A stretch of 64,000 nucleotides of DNA from Emydura subglobosa. Its lineage: Eukaryota > Chordata > Testudines > Chelidae. Position numbers and translations under genes: made by a program. Below the pieces are notes generated by a model, which searched no databases, was not told where the DNA came from, and saw nothing but the letters and a program-made list of their open reading frames with translations. The number at the start of each line of letters is the position of its first letter. Positions within the stretch are counted from its first letter, which is position 1. Location of the stretch: NCBI GenBank assembly GCA_007922225.1, contig ML679961.1, forward strand, positions 10,495,930 through 10,559,929, in the 5' to 3' direction. Positions 45,395 through 57,099 of the stretch are shown here, piece after piece.

Positions 45395-45665
45395 TTGAAA
45401 TCTCTAAATTTCTCACAGAATGGAAAATCCATTCTCTGACCACCTCTCATAATTAACCAGTGGAACAACCTAGTAAGACATGAGGTGGATTTTCGGTTGT
45501 TTGGAATCTTTAAGTCAAGATTCAATGTCTTGCCAAAAAGTTCAATCACAAACTATTGGGGTCAATGCAGAAATTACTGGGTGAATTTCCATGGCCTGTG
45601 TAATGCAGATCAGACTAGATAATCATAGTGGTCCTTTCTGGCTTTAAAATCTATGGATATATGGA
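45395..45665 (+). mobile_element. CR1-type LINE 3' end (different subfamily)
   Basis: TCATAATTAACCAGTGGAAC followed by CTTTAAGTCAAGATTCAATG, TTACTGGGTGAATTTCCATG and GATCAGACTAGATAATCATA, ending near TTTAAAATCTATGG. This is the tail pattern GGTCCTTTCTGGCTTTAAAA-TCTATG of an older CR1 group; body sequence is lost. Confidence 0.65.
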
Positions 45666-46518
45666 AATGACTGGGATAAAACAGAGCATGGAATTCGTTT
45701 TGATTTGAGCGAGAACGGAGCCTTTTGTGCCTGCACAGTCTATTTGCTACACTTCTTTTGGCACTCTGTAGCAAATCTGGGCTGTGTTTGCATGTGGCTC
45801 CACGTGAAAGATGTACGTCCATAGCAAAAGATGTAATAAAATGATAGAGGGAATGACTGAGGCATCAGCTAGCCAGAAGGCACTGATACATTTGTGATGA
45901 GCGCCATTGGGCTGACATGGGGGACTGAACCAAGGACATCCTGAGCTAAAAACATGAGGCTTTACAGCTTATGCTACAGGACCACCTTCTACAGTTGGGA
46001 AATGTAGCAGACTCTCACCCTCTGTGGATGAGGCACAGACGAGACCACGAAACACACTGGCTGTTGGATTACACATTCGTGGTTATTTTGTAACATAAGG
46101 AGTGTGGCTGTTAGGAATGGAAGGCGAGGGGCTCCCTCCTACAACGTATGTGCTAGGACAGTCTGGTAACAAGTAGTCACCAGTTGTTTCACAGTCCAAA
46201 TATAGATCTATCATTCTTTTTTGTTTTCTTAAAAACAAACCCATGTTGTAGAAAAAAGAATGTATGATGATGATCTGCTGTATTGCTTGAGAAATAGTAG
46301 GTGACCATGCAATTAAATATCGTATAGCAATGCACACATGCACAAATGTACGTACCCCCAAATTTGACCCAAGACACCCCTATAATGGCCTAGTTATATC
46401 AACGGGCCAATCACAAGCCTTGTCTGTATCAATGGGTAACAGGAGATGGCTCACCCTAGGGCATTTGCAAGGTTTTTTCCAGGGGTTTCCTTTTGATCAT
46501 TGGAAAACGCCCCATAAC
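45666..46518. other. Unique DNA, no gene seen
   Basis: No repeat or gene recognised; short open frames on both strands are not convincing. Confidence 0.35.
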
Positions 46519-47758
46519 TGACTGCCTCAGTTTACCCTTGGGAGGACATGGATACAGTCTTCTGACCGAAAGGTTGACAGCACCCAGGTATTAATTTCTT
46601 TGAAAACAAAGTATTCTTTATTGAATTACCAATGTTCAATACAAATGGATTCTAAATTCAGCATGCATCACAATGTAACACACAGCATAGGTTATATAAC
46701 ATACTACAAAATAACACAAGTCTCCTAACCCAATGCAGCGCAACATAAATCATATTGATACGGTGCAGGGTATTATAAATCATAACGATTCAATGTAATA
46801 CTCATTTTATAACATAACACAATATAATATTTCCTTAGCACATATTATCACACAATTTAACACAATAACAAACCTTAGCACAAATATACATGTTACAGTA
46901 ATTAATATTGTAATATTATACAACAGGAAAATAGCTTTAAATGGTTACATTCAATATGATGTGATCAGTCTCATGCAGGATGCTGACAGCTTGTTCCTTT
47001 CTATGTTTTAAAACCATACACCTAACAATAGACATACATACACACTCATCCAGCTTTATTAACCCAGGAATACACATGCATACATTCTAGTTGTTACATC
47101 AGAATCATCATGCTTAATTCTATACAGCTTCCTTCCCTCTTTATCATCTAGGAGTCCTTCTGTTCTGTCACAGCTACTCTTTAGCTTCTGGTGTTATTGC
47201 TGCTTCCCTGCTGCTGCTTGTGGTGATTGCTTGATCCGTCGCAACAGCCTAGCCTTCTTCTTTCCCGCTTCGGTGATTTCAGCTTTTCCTTCTCCTGAGG
47301 CCCGCTCACTCTGGAGCCTTCCATTCCCACTGACTGAAGCCTCTCAGCTGTCCTCCTTATATACAGATGTTGACTGTCTTTGATTGGTTGCTTTTTGCCC
47401 ATTCCGCCAATCAGCTTTTAATATGCTAATGATCAATCATGCCAGACCTGATTGAGAACTTACACTTCTATGCAACTGACCCCTTCCTTCAGGTATTTTG
47501 GAGAGACCTCTGTCTCTAGACCTTTTCAGATCATTCCAAGGCCAACATTTTGATTTTTCTCAGGTAAAATACCTGCGGCTGCCATCTTGGATTTTAGCCA
47601 TGACTGCTTAAAACTATCGTTATTTATTCCTTATTAAAACTTTTTAAAACTAAAATAACTACATTTTTATGTTCACCATGACTCACTGTTACCACCTTCA
47701 TTATACTAATTAGAGATGCCAAAATTATGATCTTTTCCCCTGATCCATCTGTGTGACA
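46519..47758 (-). mobile_element. Probable LTR with TATA, CCAAT and poly(A) signals
   Basis: On the minus strand the block reads TGTCACACAGATGGATCA from 47758. CCAAT-type boxes lie near 47405 and 47382 (the latter on this strand as GCAACCAATCA). A TATA box TATATAAGG lies at about 47364-47356, and AATAAAG near 46620. That is the U3-R-U5 order. The interval 46630-46960 is rich in ACATAA and ATAACA words and may be expanded or decayed. The ends are uncertain and no target duplication was found. Confidence 0.45.
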
Positions 47759-48094
47759 GGAAGCTGTTTGTGGTGCTGATTCCTTACACAGGCTTTAAAG
47801 CATCTAAAAAAATCTCATGTATCAGGGGTAGAGTAAAGGCTGCACAAGCCACCCTGTCATTTCCTGCTTGTAGAATACTGAACAATCTGTGAATGTCTAT
47901 TTTGGACTCTCTGGCTGGGATTTGCAAAAAGCCTGAGAAAGAGACACGCAACTCCCAGTGAAATCTCAGTGCTTAAGGCTCTTGTTGAAAGAGAAATAAA
48001 TCATGTAGTACATAATGTGGCCTAATTATAATTATCTGTAGTCTGTAAAAGAAGGAGAAGGGACCAGGATTAGGAACTGCTCAGTCTAGGTTTT
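47759..48094. other. Unique DNA, no gene seen
   Basis: No repeat or gene recognised. Confidence 0.35.
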
Positions 48095-48275
48095 CTTCCC
48101 AGCTACAGTTGACTTGCGCTATCCACTTATGCAATCTGAACCTCAGTTTCTTGATCTGTAAATGAGGATAACATCATTGACCTGTCACACAGGAGTCTTG
48201 TGAGCCTTAACTTACTGTGCTTTGTAACACGCTTTGAAATCTTTGGAATGAAAGTGCTTTATATATGTTAGGTTA
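48095..48275 (+). repeat. MIR-like SINE
   Basis: AACCTCAGTTTCTTGATCTG, GTAAATGAGGATAACA and TGAAAGTGCTTTATATATG follow the MIR core and 3' region (CCTCAGTTTCC...ATCTGTAAAATGGGGATAA in the family). Confidence 0.6.
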
Positions 48276-48318
48276 TAGTTGCTCTCTGGCCAAGGTGCCT
48301 GCCACCTTGGTATCTAAG

Positions 48319-48434
48319 GTCCTGATTCAGCAAGATACTTAAGCACGTGCCTCACTTTAAGCTTATGCAGGGCCAGGGATCACTCACTTGCTTAAAGTTA
48401 AGCATGGGCTTAAGTACCTTGCTGAATTGGAGGC
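48319..48434. repeat. Foldback DNA element, CCTGATTCAGCAA type
   Basis: The left arm (GGTCCTGATTCAGCAAGATA, then CTTAAGCACGTGC) and right arm (CTTAAGTACCTTGCTGAATT to 48433) are inverted copies with an inner TTTAAGC/GCTTAAAG pair around a short loop. Arms are about 43 bp. It stands next to the MIR-like SINE. Confidence 0.75.
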
Positions 48435-48549
48435 TAATTAATTGCTTTCCAGAGATGACTTCAGTGGGAGCTGTTGGTTCAGCAGCTTCTGTGTGTGTTG
48501 GAATGGGGGTTATATATGTACAGATAGATATGTGTGAGGATGGGTATTT

Positions 48550-48570
48550 TGTGTGTGTGTGTGTGTGTGT
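48550..48570. repeat. (GT)n microsatellite
   Basis: About ten perfect GT units, followed by TACATATACCCACATG. Apparent open frames on both strands cross this repeat and are artefacts. Confidence 0.85.
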
Positions 48571-50299
48571 TACATATACCCACATGCTTACACAAATTAC
48601 ATAACCACCACATTTGTGGCTGAGTTATGTTGCTTAAAAATATGTAATACTGCAAGAATTCATAACAAAGGCACATGGCCATGGTGAAAATTTTATGCAG
48701 GCTTATAGGCACAATGCAATGAACAAAACGCGAGCAACGTTGAGAACAATACCCTCCCTCTATCAGCAGTTTACTTCAGTCTGCTTATGTATGATCAAAG
48801 ACTACAAATATAGTTTAAACAGCGTGAACTAATCGCTGGGTTTACAATATGAAATGATTTCTTGTTTTAAAAAAAGCAAAACCTACCACAATTCTAGTGC
48901 CCCAATGCAAGGAGCATGCGGACTAATTTTGTGATGAGCAGCCAAGCAAAGCCAGTGGTAGGGAAATGAGGGTTAAGAAGCTAACCTCCCTCCTACATCC
49001 TCTTTGAAGATTTCTACATTCTGGGGAGAGGGTAATGAAAATATTTTACCTCCTCTATTGCAGGAGGGTCAATGGGCCATAAAAAAAAAAATCCACTCAC
49101 TCTACCATACCTTGATGAAAAAGCAATACAGAGAACGGAAGGAGAGCAGCAGGCCTGCTACAGAAGGCAGCGTCAGAAGAGAAGAAGTCAGCCAAGCGCA
49201 GGTACAGAAACTGTTTATTCAGAAAAGTCTTTGTCTCTGTTTACCCCCAGCCTGGACATTCCTTGCACCAGCAAAACTCCCAGCAATGCCCATGGGAGTT
49301 TTGCCCAAGTAAGGATCGAGTGCCAAATATTGGCACCCTCTGTGTCTGACTGCGAGGCCCTAAATGCAGTGGAAATGGTGCAGCCACACTGTGTGTTGGG
49401 ACCATGAAATGGAGAATCTGCACAATGGGATTGTATGCCAGGCAGCTAAGTGCCATGGCAGCTGTCTGCGCAGCAGCATAGGTGTGGATCTGGGAGGAGT
49501 GACAAACTCATCTGCTGGAGCTGTGTGCTCTGCTGAAGGATTTTGCTCTGAGGAAGGACTGTGAGCACTGTGACTTGACTATGGCAGGAAATAGCCACGA
49601 AGGGGAGCCAGGCGTAACATTATACAAACTAAAATCTCACCTTAATAGGGTGGCCACAGAGTCCTTCTGCTTATACAGAAGCAAAACCCGAGATCACTCA
49701 GACAGACACTTCCCAGCCAAGGTTTACCATAAAGAAGAGAGCTATTAAAACAAAACCATTGTCCCTAATTAGAGGCAAAGCAGGCAGCAATCCCTATAAT
49801 TAAGGTTGTCTAACACTTTCCATTATAAACCCCTGTTTTCAGTTGCTTATAACTTTGCCAGTCTCCGAATGTTTGCACGGACATTTTCCTGGCTTGGCCT
49901 TTGCCTCAGGCTGAATTTGTTTGTCAAGTTTCCTCAAAAAAAGTTTCTTCAACCATTTCTCGGTCTAGAGGAGACGAGGTAGTTTTGGTAATGCTAAAAA
50001 TTGTTTCCAATTGGCTTTCGGAAGAGCTATAATGTCTCCGTAATGTAGAGAAGGAACAGGAAATTTGGCAGAGGGATAGTAGTGGAGCCAGAGAGGTCCT
50101 TTTTTCTTTCCCCATGCAAATCCTTGCAGATTTAGCCAAATTACAAGCTGGCAGAAATTGCCGTTTGCACATGCTCAGTAGAGCTTTCTAGACACCATGC
50201 TGTAAAATCTCTGAAAACTCTTTATCTGCACTGAACATGTTTCTGGTCCTGATTGAGCTTGAGCTTCAGATGGGACACTACCAGGAGCTGCCTTTCCAC
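48571..50299. other. Unique DNA, no gene seen
   Basis: Open frames of 102 and 111 codons at 49004-49407 overlap in two frames and share no known domain. About 49850-50180 has the even texture of an old interspersed repeat, but I cannot classify it. Confidence 0.35.
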
Positions 50300-50545
50300 T
50301 GCTTTGGCCTCTGGGAAGGAGTGCTGGGCTGGGAGCCAGAAGACCATGAGTTTTAGTCTCTGCTTTTCCACTGACTGCTGTTAGTGATTCCGTGGACTTC
50401 ACAGCCCTTATTATTGAGCCAGGCCAAATAATGCAACTTTGCAAGGCAGGTAAGGACCATTCCCCACATTTTACAGATGCAATAAGAGGTTTCACGAGGT
50501 CACTCGAGGCAGAGCTGGGAATGCAACCCATTGTCTTGTCCAATT
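50300..50545. repeat. MIR-like SINE pair in opposite orientations
   Basis: The plus-strand part at 50310-50400 has GGGCTGGGAGCCAGAAGACC. The antisense part at 50410-50540 has CATTTTACAGATGCAATAAG and GGCAGAGCTGGGAATGCAAC, the antisense MIR text. Both are decayed. Confidence 0.5.
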
Positions 50546-51168
50546 AGCCACAAAGCCTTTCAGAATAAATGTGCAAGATCTGTGTTGGGCTGGGCTGGAA
50601 GTAACCATTAGACCCCACTTGCCTCTGCAACACAGAAACCAAGGACAAGAGACTAGTAATCCAGCTGAGGGGAGGCAAAGTGACTTTGAGCACCTTCCCC
50701 CGCCAAACCTGGGCTGCTCTGGAGGTTGGTGAGTCCCCTGGTGTAACCAAGACAACCCTGGGAGTCTCCACAGCTCCCTTGTGTGGTCCAGTGCTCCCTG
50801 GAATCCCCACCACACAACATAATGCAGTCCCACCCCTGACACATTCCTTCCACCCCAGTCCTGTCCTGACACATCCTATGCTGGGGTTTGGGAGATGGTC
50901 CTTGTGGCTGGCTTCCTCCATTCCTGTGCCAAGGAAACCCTCCCTTCACCGCATCCAGTGCTTTTAAAGAGGTTTTACCTGGTGTAAAGGGGCTAGAGCA
51001 GGGCTTGGATTTCAGCTGGGGAATTATGACTCCTAGCATTCCATGGCTGCCTAGCAATTAGTTGTGTAAGTCCAAGTACACTATATCCACTGGATCACCC
51101 TTTTCCACATATCTGCTGACCTCTTCAAAGCAGTGTAGCAGAATTAGTTGTGTAAGCTACTAAGGAAC
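50546..51168. other. Unclassified DNA with several overlapping open frames
   Basis: Minus-strand frames of 125-134 codons (50492-51057) overlap in all three phases. No motif is shared with a known family, and three open phases at one site point to base composition rather than a gene. Confidence 0.35.
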
Positions 51169-51218
51169 TCTCTCTCGCTCTCTCTCTTTCTCACACACAC
51201 ACACACACACACACACAC
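51169..51218. repeat. Compound (CT)n-(CA)n microsatellite
   Basis: CTCTCTCTC/GCTCTCTCTCTTTCTC leads into about 13 CA units at 51193-51218. Confidence 0.85.
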
Positions 51219-51649
51219 CAACCAGGGGCTAGTCTACACAGAGCGTAACAAACTGCTACTGCTCTCACTTACTCCTTTAACTCCACATGTGGCCGGTTAA
51301 AGCAATGGATCTAATGACCCTGGCTTCAAACCTTGCTGATGATCCAGGTGGAAGTCAGCATAGTTCTGCCCAGTGGAATGTCTGACTTTTTTAGTTTAAA
51401 AAAAAAAAAATCAAGAAAATGTACATCAAAAACTCTACATTTAAAGAATATGAAGGGTGCAAGGGTTACCCACTGAAAAATGGTAAGACATTATAGGTTT
51501 ATGATTGCCCATGCAACCTGAATCCATCCTTCTTGGGGCATATGCATTAAGATACAGCCTTTAATTAATGATCACATGCTATTTGTTCTAGAGGACCACT
51601 TCCTCATTCAGGGCACAGTATGGAAAGTGAGAGAGACCCAGAACTGTTA

Positions 51650-51677
51650 AAAATAAATAAATAAATAAATAAATAAA
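51650..51677. repeat. (AAAT)n microsatellite
   Basis: About seven perfect AAAT units ending in AAAG. Confidence 0.9.
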
Positions 51678-52550
51678 GCAAGGGTTTGTTTTGTGGTGAG
51701 GGTATTGCAGTGTGTTCCACAAGACTTGTATTTCTCCTGGACTCGGGACAAAGCTATATCATAATGCACATGCGCAAATGGGACTGAATTAAGGTTTCAT
51801 GAGCTACCTTAATTCTGACGTTTCCTAACTTGGCCGTGCTTAATTTTGCCACCTGCAGGTTCTTTAAATGTAGCTTCTCGTCTGTAATTGTCAGATAGGT
51901 CAATGTATTTGAACTTGTGTACCATGGAGGAAAAACCCAACAGAAGGAAATCAAACCCAGTCCTGTGGCATGACCTCTCTGTGCGTCTATCCAGCTGATG
52001 GAGCAGATGAGAGATGCAGTGAGTTACATAAAATGTAGGAACCAGAAACTTAATGAAATGGCTCTAAATGTGACAGCATTCATGAAAAGATTAATTACCA
52101 GGAGTAAAGGGGGAATGATGCCAGGAATTGATAGGATTGGTACAAATACCAAAAGCCTGCTGTGCAACTAGGTCCATAATATGCAGTCCTAATCTGCGGG
52201 CCTATTGTTTTTTCTACAGAAACAACAGGCTTCAGCCGATGATACAAAAGGGGTTGTAATACAGTTTCTGCAGGAAAAACAACAACAGCTATTAGAATTA
52301 ATTACCTTAAGCCAAATCTGCAGTGGAGTGCAGCATGCTGTAATATCCTCCCAAGCTTAAGTATCTAGGAGGAAAGCTGGTGCTGTTACATTGATCCCGG
52401 TGGTTAATGGAATGGAAGAAGAGAGTTGGAGGAAGGAAGTGACGAGAGAGTGATAGCAAAGGACACAGAGAGAAAAACAGCACATTTTCAGATTGGCTGT
52501 GGAACACTGTCCTCTTCCCCGGTGTGAAAACCAGAAAGTGTTAAAGTCCC
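51678..52550. other. Unique DNA, no gene seen
   Basis: No repeat or gene recognised. Note also 51219-51649, which shows only an A run near 51400. Confidence 0.35.
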
Positions 52551-52703
52551 TGGACCTGATTCTCCATAGCCTTGTGCCTTGTGCAATTTCAGTCATGCAA
52601 AGTGAGTGCAGAATGCTGTCATTCTGTTGCGGTGTTGTTCCATTGACTTTGCTCCGGTGTAATTGACTCCACACGGTGCAGAGCAGTAGAGAATCAGACC
52701 CAG
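52551..52703. repeat. Foldback DNA element, GACCTGATTCTCC type
   Basis: TGGACCTGATTCTCCATAGC (from 52551) pairs with AGTAGAGAATCAGACCCAG (to 52703). Inner words GTGCAATTTCAG and GGTGTAATTGACTCCAC are also partly inverted. Related to 30977, 33086 and 62295. Confidence 0.6.
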
Positions 52704-53094
52704 AATCTCTCTTAAATAAAGTAATTATTACCATTTTCAACATGTAGGAAAACTTGTCCTCTCCACCTCCCCGAGGGGAAAAGGAGTGATTTTCTGGTTT
52801 TATATTTGGCAATCCCTTTGTGTCTTTCTTCTCTGCTTGTTATAATTGATGGACCTGACATTCGAAAACACCTTAGGAAACCACAAATTATTCATGGTAG
52901 GAAAAAATGAAAATGCTCAACTTTGCAATAGGATTAGATCAACAGATTTGACTCAAGTTAGTTTCCTGTTGTACTTTATGTTGACAGAGAAATCTTGTAC
53001 AAGAATTTTAGACGCAAATATCGGATGACTGAAGACGCTGAGATAATTGTATTAACCCTTAGTACATTGTGCTGCCAGAGAAATAGTTAAGGAG
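52704..53094. other. Unique DNA, no gene seen
   Basis: No gene or repeat recognised; the short open frame at 52846-53028 is not convincing. Confidence 0.35.
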
Positions 53095-53485
53095 TATATC
53101 TGTCTATAAGTTGTATATCTACATATATGAATATAGATGTAAACATACTGATATCTCTATTTGGCATGGATCCAGCTATCTGTGTGTGTATATATAAAAA
53201 ATGAATTTAAGAGAGAGATATCAAAATATAGACATATCTATCTATCGATCTATTCACACCTATAAACATAACGATCCAGGTATGTGTGTGTATATACAAA
53301 CACATACACAAATAGACATAGCTATAAAAATATAAAGATAACTGTATAGACATAGAGCTGTCTATAGAGTGAGAGCTATTTATATAATAATAGATGTAGA
53401 TCACTGAATAGGGATATGTATTGACAGAGATATTTTATACCTATTTATGTCTAGAAACAGAGATACTGAAATATATATATATATT
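53095..53485. repeat. Decayed GATA/TATC and TATATA minisatellite
   Basis: GATCCAGCTATCTGTGTGTG at 53169 and GATCCAGGTATGTGTGTGTA at 53273 mark two units about 104 bp apart. The whole interval is built of GATA, ATAGAC and TATATA words, with TATCTATCTATCGATC near 53237. Confidence 0.65.
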
Positions 53486-53994
53486 CATCAACATCTAGAG
53501 GGTTAATACTTAACATATGGTGTCTGTTTCACATGCTAATAATGACGTTTTAATTTGAAGTTAGTCCCCATGACCCTAAATCTGCACTGTCTCCAGGATT
53601 AATTATGGGTACTAGACTGCAGCACCAAGCCTCTCTTCTTGATAAGCTTCGTAAAACCAGGTTTGCATATAGGCTAAAACAGATAATTGGTGGTTAGAGA
53701 ATTATTATATGTAACCTACACATGACCTGAACTAGCAGAAGAGAAGACTTGAGGGACAGATCATAGTGCGGCGTATAGCAGGTGGGTCTGTGTATTCCCT
53801 GGACAAAGATAATTTCATAACCATAGAAGACAACCCCTGCATCCCCGTAAATAGGCTGTGTGCAGGGACCAAGACTTTGTCTTAAGTTCAGCCTTTCTCA
53901 GGCAAAACTTCTACTGAAATTCATGTGAGTTTTGCCTGTATATGGAGTTTGGACTTGTTCCTTAGAACACGAGTTGTTACACGTTAAACTAACC
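53486..53994. other. Unique DNA, no gene seen
   Basis: No gene or repeat recognised. Confidence 0.35.
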
Positions 53995-54290
53995 TGAAAC
54001 TCAGTTTTTTTCAGTGATAAATGATCTTTTTTCAAACCCAAACTTTTTGCAAATATTGTCAATGTTGATTAAACTTCTCCTTTCTCATGAAATTTTCTCC
54101 AACGCTTTAAACTGAATTTTTGATCAAACTTTTTAATTTGCTGAAAAACACATTTACACTTGGTTTTCAATACACGGAAACTTTTGAAACTGATTGCAGG
54201 GAAAAAATGGAAAACAGGTCCAAAATGGGAGTCATGTCAGAATTTCACAATTTTTTGTGAAATAATTTTTCAACCAGCTCTAACTCGTAT
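53995..54290. repeat. A/T-run foldback element, AGAGCTGGTTGAAAA family (copy 5)
   Basis: The right end TGAAATAATTTTTCAACCAG, then CTCT at 54288, is the clean inverted form of the left end seen at 25214. The interior alternates TTTTC and GAAAA words. The left end is decayed. Confidence 0.55.
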
Positions 54291-54805
54291 GTACGCTTTC
54301 TGGCCTGATCATTTTCTGCTCTCGTAGTACAGTAAGTTAATAAAGTTATGGCCTGCAACCTTGCCATCTGGTATTGCAATATGGTCAGTTTTCAAAAGCT
54401 AAGCAGGATCAGTCTGGATCCGTACTCGCATGGCATACTTACAAAGAAAGCCAGCCTTCCTTGGGTTCTGCACAAGTGATGGTAGTGATTCTGTCAATGG
54501 CACTCTGCCCAGTGACTCGATGCTAAACCATTGCCCCAGTATGATGTTTGAGGGAATTGTACTGCTAGAGGTGTTGCATTTGAGTCGCTGAGCAACAGAC
54601 ATAATGATGGTAATAAGCAATCCCAAAAGACTTTTCATAAGAGCAGAGGTGTTTACCCTAGTGCCCTGGCTGAATTCCAACAGGGGTTACATGACATTCT
54701 GCTTAGGTAATTATATCTCGCCTCCCTAACTTCTCCTGCAGTTTCAATTGGATGTGATATTCTTCATCACTTCCCTTCTAAACATGTTTGTGTAGTCTTG
54801 CTATA
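54291..54805. other. Unique DNA, no gene seen
   Basis: AT-moderate sequence with no recognised feature; a 93-codon minus-strand frame at 54399-54680 shows no domain. Confidence 0.35.
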
Positions 54806-55085
54806 CAACTTTAGACTTTAAGGTCAGAAGAGACCATCATGATCATCTAGTCTGATCTCCTGCACAATGCAGGCCACAGAGCCTCACTGACCCACTCCTG
54901 TAATAAACTCCTAACCTATGACTGAGTTATTGAAATCTTCAAATCATGGTTTAAAGACTTCAAGGTACAGAGAATCCACCAGCAAGTGATCCATGCCCCA
55001 TGCTGCAGAGGAAGGCAAAAAACCAACAATGATAAACAGCTGTTGTGTTTCACCTCCAGATCTGAATACTGTTCCTTAGTAGGTG
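54806..55085 (-). mobile_element. CR1 LINE 3' end, antisense
   Basis: AGGTCAGAAGAGACCATCAT, GATCATCTAGTCTGATCTCC and CACAATGCAGGCCACAGAGC are the antisense of a CR1 3' end (GGTCCCTTCTGGCCTTAAA group). It extends through CAGAGAATCCACCAGCAAGT to about 55080. Only the 3' part is present. Confidence 0.75.
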
Positions 55086-55091
55086 AGTTAT

Positions 55092-55407
55092 CAATATTGC
55101 CAACGCTTATGATTTTACCATGAGTCTCGAGATTTTTAGTCTTTTTCTTAAAGTCCCAGCTGCTGGAATCATTATATTGCCTAAGAATCTCAGTTTTCAT
55201 TTAATAAAAAGTAAGCTACTAGCCCTTGTGGTTGCCGAGAAAAGCTTGGAAATGTGAAGAACATGCATCCTAAAGGCTCAAAAGACAGAAGGCAAATAAA
55301 AAGAATCCAAAATTTATTATTTTAATAATAGCATGATTTTTAAGCCCATCTCGTCATTTTGGGAGGCTGGATTAATGATTTCTGAACGTTTGGAGTTGGC
55401 AATACTA
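55092..55407. mobile_element. Non-autonomous DNA transposon with terminal inverted repeats
   Basis: The left end CAATATTGCCAACGCTTATG (55092) and right end GAGTTGGCAATACTA (to 55407) are inverted: 11 of 13 bases of CAGTATTGCCAAC match. The interior has AAATTTATTATTTTAATAAT and no open frame. The first few hundred bases beyond each end give no clear 8-bp target duplication, so the superfamily is not fixed; a hAT-like origin is possible. Confidence 0.6.
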
Positions 55408-56456
55408 AGCGATCGTTCTATGTCTTTCTGCGGGGCTTAATTAATTGATGGTACAAATCACCTCCCTTTTCAATCATGATCCCACAAATCATGTGGTAAT
55501 TACAGCAATTGTTTACATGGAACAGGAACATTCAAAACATATCTAACGTGTTACTAATGTTATTTTTACAGCATACACACAGAAATTAGATTAAAAACTT
55601 TATACACTTGCTGGAAGGTTGCAACATAACACTACTTTATTTCTTGGAATCCAGAATGATAACACACAAGAATCCAAAAACAGAGAGAGAGAAAACAGGC
55701 TGTTCCTTAAGACAGAAAGTCACAACTCAGTCACTTTGCTTTAATCTGTCTCTTTCCAGAATGACTCTTTTCACACACTTTGCTACAGTGCCTCCTGGCC
55801 TGAAAACAGGTCCAGGAATGCTACCCTCCCTCCCCGCCCCTCGGTTGTTAAAGTGACAGCTTGCAATTCCAACACAGTTTTCAATACACCAAAACTTTTA
55901 ATGCAGTTGAGCAGCTAGAAGTAAGGAGGAGCCAGTACCACGTGACCAGTCAGCTCTCCATTCAAGTGCTCCAAAGACCTCTAGTGGTCCATGAACCATA
56001 ATTTGAGATCCTCTGCCCTATATCACAAATGGTGATGCTCAGAGACTTCCATGAACTATTCTTTCAGTGGCACAGTAATACTACACTATATAAAGTTAGC
56101 GTCAAGGCTGTAACTAACACTGTATTGAAATGGATAGGAAGTCAGCTAGTAGAACTAGTGGGGTCGCTGCCATTGTCTGGAGAGAGAGTAGGATGAGAGA
56201 ATCCTAGGGAATATAGACACGTATCTTCCATTAATTTAAATCAGAAGGGAAATAATTAAGAATATTATACCTCGCCAGAACAGCAAGGAGACTTAAATTA
56301 ATGGAAGATATGTGCCCAAATCCCCAGGTCTGTTCTGAAAACCTCAATTAAATTTTTATGTTATCTATGTACGTTTTTATTTCTATAACTTTACATATGT
56401 GATACCCATTAGCATAGCAGCTGACTAGCTCACATCGTTTAAAAATATAGCCCTCG
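55408..56456. other. Unique DNA, no gene seen
   Basis: GCTTAATTAATTGATGG near 55437 is a homeodomain-type word. About 56225-56300 shows short inverted words (CTTCCATTAATTTAAATC and ACTTAAATTAATGGAAG), a short palindrome. No gene is seen. Confidence 0.4.
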
Positions 56457-56477
56457 CCCCCCCCCCCCCCCCCCCCC
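56457..56477. repeat. Poly(C) tract of 21
   Basis: An unbroken run of 21 C. Length in such runs is prone to assembly error. Confidence 0.9.
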
Positions 56478-56808
56478 AGCCCTTCAGGCACACACATGCT
56501 TAATTTTGGGCATGTGCATAGCTCTATTAAAGTCAATGCAACTACTAGTGCTTCAAGTTCCCGATGTGCATAAGCGGTTTGCAGAGCAGAGCCCTACAGT
56601 TCTGTAATTCTGATGCACAGTGCCAGCCGATCTCACTGGAGTCCAATGGCTTCCTTTGCTGACTGGCAGTGCTTGCCACCCACCATTGGAAAACCCATCT
56701 GAAAGTCTTTCTCAGTGGACGTGCCTTGAAGGCTGTCCCGCTCTGGCTTCGGTGAATCAACAGCCAAGATGACCCCGCTAATTTTCACTGCCAGTAGGCA
56801 ACTAAGAC
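56478..56808. other. Unique DNA, no gene seen
   Basis: No gene or repeat recognised; minus-strand frame of 71 codons at 56545-56760 is not convincing. Confidence 0.35.
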
Positions 56809-57099
56809 CTGGGCTACGCTGCTGGCAGCGTCAACGGGAGATACGCAAGTTACGTAATGAAACTTTTGTATTTCTCGTCGACTTACTAACTTTCGCTTAC
56901 CGCGGCATCTTCTCTGCGCTACGTCGACAGGAAACGCCCTCCGGTCGATGCAGCATCACTCTTTCCGGGGGGTGGATTTACTCCGTTGGCCGGAGAGTAC
57001 TTCCAGCATTGATTGGGCAGATCTCCACTGCCTGCTCAATCGATCCCACTCCATCGATCTGTGAAGCCCGACGCAGCACCCGCAATGTAGAGATACCCT
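56809..57099. repeat. CG-rich foldback DNA element
   Basis: CTGGGCTACGCTGCTGGC at the left end and GCAATGTAGAGATACCCTG at the right end are decayed inverted arms of the type CAGGGTATGTCTACACTGC. Inner text such as GTTACGTAATGAAAC, TCGTCGACTTACT, CTACGTCGACAGG and CAATCGATCCCACTCC has many CpG and palindromic words. I recall this as a common turtle foldback repeat. The 110-codon frame crossing it is a chance frame. Confidence 0.6.

Noticed and set aside
48347..48712. Overlapping frames with valine-cysteine or histidine-threonine runs
   Set aside because: They are produced by the (GT)n microsatellite.
50492..51057. Three overlapping minus-strand open frames of 125 to 134 codons
   Set aside because: All three phases are open in the same place with no recognised motif, which points to base composition rather than a gene.
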